Below are positions 47,498 through 55,359 of a stretch of DNA of 64,000 nt, piece by piece. The notes under the pieces were generated by a model. That model was given only the letters and a program-made list of their open reading frames with translations. It was not told the DNA's origin and searched no databases. This DNA comes from Mycolicibacterium sp. CBMA 247 (GTDB lineage Bacteria > Actinomycetota > Actinomycetes > Mycobacteriales > Mycobacteriaceae): the NCBI RefSeq assembly GCF_009729095.1, contig NZ_VTGX01000003.1, positions 558,001 to 622,000 of the forward strand, written 5' to 3'. The translations under genes were made by a program, and so were the position numbers. The stretch's first letter is position 1, and each line of letters begins with the position of its first letter.

Positions 47498-48145
47498 GTG
47501 ACGACCGTGAACTCCTCTCGCGTGACTTCTTCCCTCGCGCTCGTGGCGTGCGCCACGTCGTTGACCATGGCGCTCGCCGCATGCGGCTCCGACACGAAAA
47601 CGTCGTCGGCTACGTCCTCGGCGAGCACGCCGTCGGTCGCTGAGGTCCTCACACCCTCGATCGCCGAGACCGCGACAGAGGCCAGCACCTGCCCGACTGC
47701 AGCGCCGCAGAGCGCCGGCACACCCGAATGGACACTGTCCGGGGCCACCGGCAGCGTCGCGGTCACCGGATCCACCGATACGGCGGCGCCGGCGGTCAAG
47801 GTGAACGGGCCGTTCACTGTGGCCGAGACCCAGGTGCACACCCTCAAGGCCGGCGACGGACCGGTCGTCGCACCGACGGCGAACGTTTCGGTCTGCTACA
47901 TGGGCGTCAACGGGCGCGACGGGTCGGTGTTCGACAGCAGCTACGAACGGGGCCAACCGGTCGACTTCCCGCTCAACGGCGTCGTGCCTGGCTTCCAGAA
48001 GGCCATCTCAGGTCAGAAAGTCGGCTCCACTGTGGCCGTCGCGATGACCTCTGCCGACGGCTACCCCGAGGGCCAGCCCGCTGCCGGCATCAAGCCGGGC
48101 GACTCGTTGGTCTTCGCGATCAAAATCCTTGACGCGAAGGGCTGA
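47498..48145 (+). CDS. FKBP-type peptidyl-prolyl isomerase lipoprotein
   Basis: The chosen start GTG 47498 gives ~215 residues with a lipoprotein signal peptide: hydrophobic ALVACATSLTMALAACGS, with the lipobox Cys in LAAC. A Ser/Thr/Ala linker follows. The C-terminal ~100 residues form an FKBP domain (VSVCYMGVNGRDGSVFDSSYERGQPVDFPLNGVVPGFQKAISGQKVGS, ending LVFAIKILDAKG). FKBPs catalyse proline isomerisation, here on the outer face of the membrane. Some usual active-site aromatics appear substituted, so activity is uncertain. Confidence 0.82.
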   Translation: MTTVNSSRVTSSLALVACATSLTMALAACGSDTKTSSATSSASTPSVAEVLTPSIAETATEASTCPTAAPQSAGTPEWTLSGATGSVAVTGSTDTAAPAVKVNGPFTVAETQVHTLKAGDGPVVAPTANVSVCYMGVNGRDGSVFDSSYERGQPVDFPLNGVVPGFQKAISGQKVGSTVAVAMTSADGYPEGQPAAGIKPGDSLVFAIKILDAKG

Positions 48146-48193
48146 GCCACACCGCCCTCCCGGGCCCCACTGCTCGCTTGCGACAATGTTCGT

Positions 48194-48799
48194 ATGGTCG
48201 AGCGGAGCATCTGGATGCAAAAGGTCGCGGCCGATCCTGGGCATTCGCATTGGTACATCGAACGCTTCCGTGCCATGGAGCGCGCCGGTGAGGATCTGGC
48301 CGGCGAAGCTCGTCTGGTGGATGCGATGGCATCACGTAACGCCCACATCCTGGACGCAGGCTGCGGCCCCGGCCGGGTGGGCGGCTATCTGGCCAAGGCC
48401 GGACACCAGGTGGTCGGCGTCGACGTGGACCCGGCTCTGATCGAGGCGGCCCGGCAGGACCATCCCGGCCCGCGCTGGCTCGTCGGCGACCTCGCCGAGC
48501 TCGACCTGCCCGCGCGGGGCATCGCCGACCCGTTCGACATCATCGTGTCGGCCGGCAACGTGATGACCTTCCTGGCCCCGAGTACCCGCGCCCAGGTTCT
48601 TGCCCGGTTACGCGCGCATCTCGCCGACGACGGCCGCGCGGTGATCGGATTCGGCGCCGGTCGCGAGTACGAGTTCACGCAGTTTCTCGCCGATGCGGCT
48701 TCTGCCGGGCTCACCCCGGACCTGCTGCTGTCCACCTGGGATCTGCGACCGTTCACCGAAAGCTCGGACTTTCTCGTCGCGATCCTGCGGCCCGCGTAG
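48194..48799 (+). CDS. Class I SAM-dependent methyltransferase
   Basis: This 201-residue protein has motif I HILDAGCGPGRVGGYLA, VVGVDVDPALIEAARQ (motif II acidic residue) and FDIIVSAGNVMTFLAP. It is a typical small actinobacterial methyltransferase of unknown substrate. It lies 48 bp downstream of the FKBP gene on the same strand and may share its transcript. ATG 48194 is the natural start. Confidence 0.85.
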   Translation: MVERSIWMQKVAADPGHSHWYIERFRAMERAGEDLAGEARLVDAMASRNAHILDAGCGPGRVGGYLAKAGHQVVGVDVDPALIEAARQDHPGPRWLVGDLAELDLPARGIADPFDIIVSAGNVMTFLAPSTRAQVLARLRAHLADDGRAVIGFGAGREYEFTQFLADAASAGLTPDLLLSTWDLRPFTESSDFLVAILRPA

Positions 48800-48814
48800 C
48801 GCCAACCGGCCCCG

Positions 48815-49639
48815 TCAGTTCGGGTCTGGCCGGTTCGCGCCGTTCGGGCTGAAATTGAAATTGGCTACGGCAGTGGACAATCCGGTGCCGATCGGGCCCG
48901 ACGTGTCGTACAGGCAAGCGCTGCCGGTGGCGACGCCGTCAGCACTGGTGTGGGTCACCGCCGCCATACCGATATAGGGGCCGACAGGCAACCTGCTGAG
49001 CGCCAGGGTGTAGTCCGCATTGATGAAGGCCAAACCCGCCGAACTGAAATTCGTCATCGAACTGGTGACGTCGACAGCCAGGGCCGCTCTGACGAACGGT
49101 GAAAGCTCCTCGCCGGCAACGAGATCACGGACTTCGCGCAGCCACGCGTAGCGGGGCCCGCATTGCTGCCACGGAAATCCCTCACCGGCCCACCCCGGGT
49201 CCGCCCCATATGCCCGGATGAACATGGGCATGGTGTCGTCGAACTGTGCCGGTTCCTCGGGCAGCGCCGGCAGGTCGATCGAGGTTGTCCAGAACTCTCC
49301 GTCGGGTTGGGTGCCGCGTCGCAGGTACAGCGCGGAGGCACGGGCGACCAACTCGCCGTCCTGTGTCATCGCGGCATCGACGGCCTGCATGCGTGAGCCT
49401 GAACGCACCACCGAGGCGGTGACGCGAACGGGTGCACTGGCGACCCGACGCAGTATCTCCACCGTGAACCGTGCCGGTTGCAGACCGTCGTCGCTGACGA
49501 GTTGTTCTACCGCGCGGGCCAGAAGGCCGCCCACGACTTGGCCGCCCAGGGTGGGCCCCCACCCCCCGTGCGCGATCTCGTTCGGCACGAACCCGTCGTC
49601 ACTGCTCACAAAGAACGGCGTCATCGCAGCGCGCTCCAC
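48815..49639 (-). CDS. Acyl-CoA thioesterase-like protein (double hotdog)
   Basis: This 274-residue protein resembles mycobacterial TesB/thioesterase-like proteins. The N-terminal hotdog has GGWGPTLGGQVVGGLLARAVE and RFTVEILRRVASAPVRV; the C-terminal hotdog has RAALAVDVTSSMTNFSSAGLAFINADYTLALSRLP. Such enzymes hydrolyse acyl-CoA. AAAGG precedes GTG 49639; ATG 49624 is an alternative. A 27-bp near-perfect palindrome 53-79 bp upstream probably controls it. Confidence 0.82.
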   Translation of the reverse strand: MERAAMTPFFVSSDDGFVPNEIAHGGWGPTLGGQVVGGLLARAVEQLVSDDGLQPARFTVEILRRVASAPVRVTASVVRSGSRMQAVDAAMTQDGELVARASALYLRRGTQPDGEFWTTSIDLPALPEEPAQFDDTMPMFIRAYGADPGWAGEGFPWQQCGPRYAWLREVRDLVAGEELSPFVRAALAVDVTSSMTNFSSAGLAFINADYTLALSRLPVGPYIGMAAVTHTSADGVATGSACLYDTSGPIGTGLSTAVANFNFSPNGANRPDPN

Positions 49640-49691
49640 AGGTACACCTTTCGTCCGCCACTTCAGGCAAGTACGGACACTATTACAGATG

Positions 49692-49718
49692 GCGCTACAG
49701 TTGGTGCAACTATAGCGC
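49692..49718. promoter_or_regulatory. 27-bp palindrome upstream of the thioesterase
   Basis: GCGCTACAGTTG (49692-49703), GTG, then CAACTATAGCGC (49707-49718) form 12-bp arms with a single mismatch. On the minus strand it covers a TTGCAC that could be the -35 of the thioesterase promoter. This is typical of TetR-type operators; no TetR gene is in the window. Confidence 0.6.
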
Positions 49719-49732
49719 TCCCCCGGTACTCA

Positions 49733-50248
49733 TCAGGCGTCGAACACCGACCAACAGATGTCATTACGCAAGCGCTGATCATCGAGGACCAGATCTCGAA
49801 TCGGATCCGGGAGCTGGTCACGCTGCCACCCGCATTCGCGACGACCGGCGGCCTCACCGTCACCGTCGGGCGCCGCAGCGCGTACCGCTTTGATCGCGTA
49901 TGCGGCCGCGCCGAGTTCGTGCGCCGCGACGTGGGCGACCGCCCCGGCCTGGCCGGCGGCATACGCGGCGTGCCGCGCTGCTCCACGAAGGTTGCGAGCC
50001 GCCCCCATGGCGTGGCCACCTGCTGCGCGGGCCTGCATCATCTTGACTTCACCGCGGACCCAGGCACGCGCATTCTCGATCGCCTGACGCGGTCGGGGGT
50101 CGCCAGGCTGAACCGACTCGAAAAGATCCAGGACATGTTCGGCGCATAATGCCGCCCAGAGCGCAAGAAGGTGGTGATCCGAATCGGTGAGGGTCCCGCC
50201 GCGACGGATCGTGACAAAGCGAGGGTCACGGATCTTGGGAAGGATCAT
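49733..50248 (-). CDS. Imm5-like immunity-type protein
   Basis: Starting at ATG 50248 gives 171 residues beginning MILPKIRDPRFVTIRRGGTL; an upstream ATG at 50314 adds 22 Arg-rich residues. The pattern DHHLLALWAALCAEHVLDLFE, RAWVRGEV and an Ala-rich helical stretch with AVAHVAAHELGAAAYAIKA matches the Imm5 (putative immunity protein) family described near polymorphic toxins. No toxin gene is visible beside it, so it could be an orphan immunity gene or have another role. Confidence 0.7.
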   Translation of the reverse strand: MILPKIRDPRFVTIRRGGTLTDSDHHLLALWAALCAEHVLDLFESVQPGDPRPRQAIENARAWVRGEVKMMQARAAGGHAMGAARNLRGAARHAAYAAGQAGAVAHVAAHELGAAAYAIKAVRAAAPDGDGEAAGRRECGWQRDQLPDPIRDLVLDDQRLRNDICWSVFDA

Positions 50249-50371
50249 CCTGGGGGACAGCTCTTTCCGAGATCGGCACCGGCCTGCTGTTCGCCGATGC
50301 CGGTAGACGGGCACGCAAATGAACCACGCTGACGCCGTCGCCGCCGTGATCGACGGCTGACCGCGTCACGG

Positions 50372-50947
50372 CTAGGGAGTCGGCGCTGGTGGCGGTGCCG
50401 CCGGCTGCTGCCCCGGCGCGTTGAACTGGTACCCGGGAGGCGGCGGGCCGTTCAGCGAGTAGTAGCCGGGTGGCAGGGCCGGGCCTGCCGGCCCGGTGCC
50501 GGGTGCCGGCGCCGTGACCGGTGTCTCGGAACCCGGGGCGTTGATCGATACGTAGCCGGGTGGCAGGGGCGGCGCCGCGCCTGCGCCCGGTGGCGGCGCG
50601 ACGCCCTCGGGTGCTCCCCCGTCGCCCTGGAACCCGGAAGGGTCGTGGGCCTGATGCCAGAGGTCCCTGAGTGTGCCGACCGGTCCCGATCCATACCGAC
50701 CGGAGCCGTACACGGGGTTTGCGATCTCGGGTACCTGCGGCGGACCGCCAGGCGCCGGCGGCGGCGCCAGTGCTGGATCTGCCGGCGCAGGCGCCGGATC
50801 AGGCACGACGGGGTCCGCTTCCGCCTGGCCTGCGGTGGCCAGCACGGCTGCAACGACGGTCAGCCCGGCGATCGCGAGCTTCGTCCCCCTGGCCGAGAGC
50901 GTGGCGCGGTGGACTGCGGTCATCAGTCCGGCGGTCCTCTCTGTCAT
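50372..50947 (-). CDS. Secreted Pro/Gly/Ala-rich protein
   Basis: ATG 50947 gives 191 residues: a signal peptide (KLAIAGLTVVAAVLATAGQAEA/DP) then a Pro/Ala-rich low-complexity region. A central motif NPVYGSGRYGSGPVGTLRDLWHQAHDPSGFQ is followed by two LPPGYxSxN repeats. Such proteins are common in the mycobacterial envelope. No enzymatic domain is seen. The central motif is the only part likely to have a defined structure. Function unknown. Confidence 0.7.
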   Translation of the reverse strand: MTERTAGLMTAVHRATLSARGTKLAIAGLTVVAAVLATAGQAEADPVVPDPAPAPADPALAPPPAPGGPPQVPEIANPVYGSGRYGSGPVGTLRDLWHQAHDPSGFQGDGGAPEGVAPPPGAGAAPPLPPGYVSINAPGSETPVTAPAPGTGPAGPALPPGYYSLNGPPPPGYQFNAPGQQPAAPPPAPTP

Positions 50948-51171
50948 GTCAGCTGAAACTCCTGCTCGGAAGATCGAGGGCGTAGGCGGGCGTCCGTGCA
51001 TCGTCCCATACATCGCCTTGTGCGACCATCGACTGCCAATCAGAACGGGGCGAGCAGGAACTCGTCGACGAAACGTCTGAATGTGTCATCGACATAGCCC
51101 GGCTCGTCGGCGGTACCGCTTGCCCCGCGAGATCGGCGACCACGATTTCTCTCCCGTGGCACGCTGAATCC

Positions 51172-52389
51172 GTGGGTCGCGTTCTGGTGATCGGATCGGG
51201 TTTCGCCGGATTGTGGGCAGCACTCGCCGCGGCCAGACGGGTCGACGAGATCGGGCCAGAGGCCGACACCGTGGAGATCACGGTGGTCACCAACCGTCCC
51301 TTCCACGACATCCGGGTGCGCAACTACGAAACCGACCTCACCGACTGTCGGATCCCGCTGGAGACGCTGCTCGATCCCGTCGGTGTCGGCCACGTCGTCG
51401 CAGACGTCACTGCAATCGACGCCGAGGCTCGCAACGTCACGGCGCGGCAGGACGGACGAACACTGGTCATCGGCTATGACCGGCTGGTGTTGGCCGCCGG
51501 CAGCCAGGTCGCGCGGCCGGATGTCCCGGGGCTGCGGGAGTTCGGTTTCGACGTCGACACGTTCGACGGCGCGAGGCGCCTCGCCGCACACCTGGACACG
51601 TTGGCCGCCAATCCCCAGACGTCGGGCGCCGGCACGGTCGTTGTGGTCGGGGCCGGCCTGACCGGCATCGAGACCGCTTGCGAAATGCCCACGAGGCTGG
51701 CCGCCAGGTTCGGCGACACCTTGACACCGCGGGTCCTGCTGGTCGATCACAACCCCGAGGTGGGTTCGGATATGGGTGCTTCGGCGCGCCCGGTGATCGA
51801 AACCGCATTGTCCGACAACGGAGTTCAGACCATGACCGGCGTCAGCGTGGCCGCCGTCGATCTCGGTGCAGTGACGATGTCACCCGGCAATATGGTGCCC
51901 ACCGCGACCGTGGTGTGGTGCGCGGGGATGCGGGCCAACCCACTCACGGCACAGCTCCCGGTGACGCTGGACCGGTTCGGCCGGCTGCCGGTCGACGACT
52001 ATCTACGCGTCGAGGGCGTGCCCGGGGTGTTCGCGGCCGGTGACGTGGCCGCCGCGCGGGTGGACGACAACCACCTGTCGGTGATGTCGTGTCAGCACGG
52101 CAGGCCGATGGGCCGCTACGCCGGCTACAACGTGGTCGGCGATCTCCTCGGCCGGCCGCTGCGCGCCCTTCGAATCCCCTGGTATGTAACCGTTCTCGAC
52201 CTGGGCCCTTCTGGTGCGGTCTACACCGAGGGGTGGGATCGACATGTCGTGGCAACCGGCGCGGTGGCCAAGGCCACGAAGAAGACCATCAACACCGAAC
52301 GGATCTACCCGCCGCTCAACGGCGACCGGCGAGAAATACTCGCGGCTGCCGCCCCCGACCTGCAGGCCCGGCCGGCCCGCGGCCAGTAG
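51172..52389 (+). CDS. NDH-2-like FAD-dependent NADH dehydrogenase
   Basis: This 405-residue flavoprotein has the N-terminal FAD motif VLVIGSGFAGLWAA, the NAD(P)H motif VVVVGAGLTGIETACE and the second FAD motif GVFAAGDVAAARVD. CQHGRPMGRYAGYNVVGDLLG is typical of actinobacterial type II NADH dehydrogenase-like proteins, which pass electrons from NADH to quinone without pumping protons. It lacks an obvious C-terminal membrane helix. It is convergent with a second NDH-2-like gene. GTG 51172 is the start. Confidence 0.87.
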   Translation: MGRVLVIGSGFAGLWAALAAARRVDEIGPEADTVEITVVTNRPFHDIRVRNYETDLTDCRIPLETLLDPVGVGHVVADVTAIDAEARNVTARQDGRTLVIGYDRLVLAAGSQVARPDVPGLREFGFDVDTFDGARRLAAHLDTLAANPQTSGAGTVVVVGAGLTGIETACEMPTRLAARFGDTLTPRVLLVDHNPEVGSDMGASARPVIETALSDNGVQTMTGVSVAAVDLGAVTMSPGNMVPTATVVWCAGMRANPLTAQLPVTLDRFGRLPVDDYLRVEGVPGVFAAGDVAAARVDDNHLSVMSCQHGRPMGRYAGYNVVGDLLGRPLRALRIPWYVTVLDLGPSGAVYTEGWDRHVVATGAVAKATKKTINTERIYPPLNGDRREILAAAAPDLQARPARGQ

Positions 52390-52425
52390 CTCGGCTCAGG
52401 CGGTCTGTGTGTTCTGTTGGGCAAG

Positions 52426-53778
52426 CTAGCCGTCGCCGCGCTCCACCGGCGCATCGGGCGGAGCCGGTGTCGGCGCGTCCCACACGGTCCACGTGTAGTG
52501 CTGCTCGGGGAGACCGGTGGAGCCGAGCATGAAAGCCCGGTGCGAACGGCTAGCCCGGGCGATGGCCGCCAGCCAGGTGCTCACCGTGCTGAGCCGGTTG
52601 CGTACGCCGGTCAGGAAGGCGATATGAAGGAAGCCCCAGGCCAGCCAGCCGAAAAGGCCCGCGACCTTGACCGGGCCGACCTGCAGAAGTGCTTGCCCGC
52701 GAGCGATATACGCCGCTGAACCAAGATCTCTGTAACGGAACGGCCGTCGGGGTTTACCGGCGAGTTCTCGACGGATACACGAGGCGACGTGGAGCCCGCC
52801 CTGCATCGCGTTCTCGGCCACACCGGGCAGATTCTCGCGGCCGGCCAGGTCTCCGATCACAAAGATCTCGGGATACCCGGCGACCGAAAGATCAGGCCCC
52901 ACAGCGATTCTCCCGCTGCGATCGGACTCCGCACCCAGCACCTGCGCGACGTGCCGGGCAAACGGCACGGCCTCCACTCCGGCAGTCCACAACACAGTTC
53001 GTGCGATGTATTGCTCGTCGGGACCACCGCCCTTCGGGCTGATGGTCACCCCGTCCCGACCGACGTCGGTCACATGGACACCCATGTGCAGCTCGACACC
53101 CAACCGCTGCAGAGATCGGGTCGCCTTCTCCCCCAGCTCGGGACAGAAGGCTTTCAACACCCGATCACCACCGTCGAACAGCAGCACCCTGGCTTCCTCG
53201 GGATCGATGCTGTGAAATTCGTGGGCCAAGGTGCGCGTGGCCATCTCGCGGATCTGCCCGGCCAACTCGACCCCGGTGGGCCCGCCGCCGGCGACGGCGA
53301 ACGTGAGCCAACCGTCACGCTCGGGACCCGGTGGCAGCGTCTCGGCGATCTCGAAGGCGGTGAACACCCGCTGCCGGATGTTGAGCGCATCGTCGAGCGT
53401 CTTCATCCCCGGGGCCCACTGCGCGAAGTGCTCATTGCCGAAATACGACTGCTGCATCCCCGCGGCCACGACGAGCACGTCGTAGTCGATGGTGAACGTT
53501 GTCTCATCCGGGCGGCGGGCGGTCACCTGACGCGACTGCGGGTCGACATCGACCGCTTCACCGAGCAGCGTGGTGACATTGCGGTGTCGTTCGAATTCCT
53601 CACGCAGCGGACGACTGATCTGTCCGAAGCTCAACGTCCCGGTGGCGCATTGGTAGAGCAGCGGCTGGAACAGGTGTCCGGCCGACCGGTCCAGCAGGGT
53701 CACGTCGACATCGACTCCGCCCAATCGACGTGCACAGAACAGACCGCCGAATCCCCCGCCGATGATCAACACCCTCAT
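52426..53778 (-). CDS. Type II NADH dehydrogenase
   Basis: ATG 53778 gives 450 residues: FAD motif VLIIGGGFGGLFCARRL, FQPLLYQCATGTLSFGQISRPLR, NAD motif FAVAGGGPTGVELAGQI, VLWTAGVEAVPFA and FAD motif EIFVIGDLAG. The C-terminal amphipathic region (VAGLFGWLAWGFLHIAFLTGVRNRL) should anchor it to the membrane. This fits classical NDH-2. The frame continues upstream without a stop into a sigma-factor relic, so an artificial 543-residue fusion must be avoided. It is convergent with the NDH-2-like gene at 51172. Confidence 0.9.
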   Translation of the reverse strand: MRVLIIGGGFGGLFCARRLGGVDVDVTLLDRSAGHLFQPLLYQCATGTLSFGQISRPLREEFERHRNVTTLLGEAVDVDPQSRQVTARRPDETTFTIDYDVLVVAAGMQQSYFGNEHFAQWAPGMKTLDDALNIRQRVFTAFEIAETLPPGPERDGWLTFAVAGGGPTGVELAGQIREMATRTLAHEFHSIDPEEARVLLFDGGDRVLKAFCPELGEKATRSLQRLGVELHMGVHVTDVGRDGVTISPKGGGPDEQYIARTVLWTAGVEAVPFARHVAQVLGAESDRSGRIAVGPDLSVAGYPEIFVIGDLAGRENLPGVAENAMQGGLHVASCIRRELAGKPRRPFRYRDLGSAAYIARGQALLQVGPVKVAGLFGWLAWGFLHIAFLTGVRNRLSTVSTWLAAIARASRSHRAFMLGSTGLPEQHYTWTVWDAPTPAPPDAPVERGDG

Positions 53779-53898
53779 CCGACCGTTGCCCACCACTAGG
53801 AGGTTAGCCGCCCTCCCCGGAAATGCGGCGATGCAAAACGGCTGCGCGCAGGGTGAGGTGGTTGCGCTCGGCCAGCGATTGCGCCTCGGCCGCGCGGT

Positions 53899-54084
53899 GC
53901 CCTCCTGAGACACCCGCGCCTCACGGTGGCGTCGCGCCACATCGGATCGGGTGAGGTCAAGGAATCGGCGCCTCGCGGTGGTGATCAGCCAACCCTTGGG
54001 GTCGTCGGGGCACTGGTTCGGCCACGTTTCCCAGGCCCGAACCAAGGCCTCCTGCACGGCGTTCTCGACACGGTCGCCGGAAAA
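53899..54084 (-). pseudogene. ECF sigma factor relic (region 2)
   Basis: The minus strand reads FSGDRVENAVQEALVRAWETW, then DDPKGWLITTARRRFLDLTRSD, the region 2 pattern of large SigJ/ECF41-42-like sigma factors. An in-frame TGA lies at 54100-54102 and no upstream region 1-2 start remains; after ~62 residues the similarity ends and the frame runs into the NDH-2 gene. Regions 3-4 are absent. It is a decayed fragment accidentally in frame with the next gene. Confidence 0.65.
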
Positions 54085-54229
54085 TTCTTGATCTCGCGGT
54101 CAGGGCACGTCGCGCGGGTTCAGGATGACGTATGAGCCCGTCGCCGTACCTCAAGTGCAGAACCGATCACTTTGTTTGGCTAAGCTTCGGGTGTCCAAGT
54201 TTTGCAGTCAAGCACCGAGGTGGGCATTG

Positions 54230-54475
54230 ATGTTCCTGAGCAAGGCAACCCTGGCGACCATCGCGGCTGTTGGCGCGTTCGGGGCCGCACTCGGCCTGGG
54301 CGCCGCCACCGCGAGCGCCGACCCGCAGGGCCCGCCCCCGAGCGTGCCGGCACCGGCATGGGCTCCCAAGAAGCCGGCTGAGACGTGGCAGGGCCAGCCG
54401 ATGGTCTGGTGGAACTTGCCTGCGGGCGGCCACTGGGGCGTCTGGATCAACGGCGATTTCCTTCCGTTCACCTGA
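54230..54475 (+). CDS. Small secreted protein
   Basis: GAGGTG precedes ATG 54230. The 81-residue product has a signal peptide (LATIAAVGAFGAALGLGAATASA/DP) and a short mature part rich in Pro and Trp (WQGQPMVWWNLPAGGHWGVWINGDFLPFT). I recognise the general type, small secreted mycobacterial proteins with Trp-rich ends, but no function. It lies 24 bp upstream of the SMP-30 gene on the same strand. Confidence 0.75.
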   Translation: MFLSKATLATIAAVGAFGAALGLGAATASADPQGPPPSVPAPAWAPKKPAETWQGQPMVWWNLPAGGHWGVWINGDFLPFT

Positions 54476-54499
54476 TCGGAAACCTGGCCTGACAGCCCG

Positions 54500-55348
54500 A
54501 TGACTTCGGTCGAAGCCATCACCGCGATCCCGTTCGTCGACGGGATCGTCTACGGCGAAGGTCCGCGCTGGCACGGTGACCGCCTGTGGTTCACCGACGG
54601 GCTGGCAGGCCGGGTGTGTTCGGCCGGCGAAGCCGGTGACGTCACAGTAGAGGTCGAGCTGGCCCGTGCCTCCGGGCTCGGGTGGCTTCCCGACGGAACG
54701 CTGGTGGTGTCAGCGCTTTTCGCAGCGCAGCTGCATCACGTCGACCCCCGCGGGAACGTGACGGCCACTTACGACGTGAGCGACCTCGCGTGGTCCACCA
54801 ACGATCTCGTGGTCGCCCGCGACGGCCGGGCGTATGTCGACCTGTACATCCGTGGCACGGACGGCATGACCGGCGGGATCGGGCTGGTTGCCCCAGACGG
54901 GACCGTGCGGGTCGTCGCGACGGGGCTGGCCGTGCCCAACGGCCTCGGATTCCTGCCCGATGAGTCGACTCTCGTGGTCAGCGAGACACAAGGATCACGG
55001 CTCCTGGCTTTCACCGCGGGTGCCGACGGCAGCCTCGGTGCCCCGACGGTGTTCGCCGACCTCGGTCCCCATCGACATCCCGACGGGCTGTGCATCGACT
55101 CCGCAGGAGGGGTCTGGGTCGGCTGCTACGACACCGGAGAATTCCTGCGAGTGGTCGCCGGCGGCGCGATCACCCACCGCATCGAGATCGACCGCGGATG
55201 GGCGGTGGCACCGGCACTGGGCGGTCACGATGGACGAACCCTCTACCTCGTCGTCGACGAAACGACCCACGAGGGTCTGATGACCGGCACCTCCACGGGA
55301 CGAATCCTGCAGGCGCGGGTCGACGTCCCCGGCGCGGGGTCGCCCTGA
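54500..55348 (+). CDS. SMP-30/gluconolactonase/LRE family protein
   Basis: This 282-residue beta-propeller has YGEGPRWHGDRLWFTDG at the N-terminus (metal-ligand Glu in GEGP), GLAVPNGLGFLPDESTLVVSETQ (NGL and S-E motifs) and HPDGLCIDSAGGVWVG (DG-D motif), the conserved calcium-site residues of SMP-30 lactonases. The family opens sugar or other lactones. No signal peptide is seen, so it is cytoplasmic. It follows the small secreted protein closely and is convergent with the ThrE-like gene. Confidence 0.85.
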   Translation: MTSVEAITAIPFVDGIVYGEGPRWHGDRLWFTDGLAGRVCSAGEAGDVTVEVELARASGLGWLPDGTLVVSALFAAQLHHVDPRGNVTATYDVSDLAWSTNDLVVARDGRAYVDLYIRGTDGMTGGIGLVAPDGTVRVVATGLAVPNGLGFLPDESTLVVSETQGSRLLAFTAGADGSLGAPTVFADLGPHRHPDGLCIDSAGGVWVGCYDTGEFLRVVAGGAITHRIEIDRGWAVAPALGGHDGRTLYLVVDETTHEGLMTGTSTGRILQARVDVPGAGSP

Positions 55349-55359
55349 GCCCCAACGAT

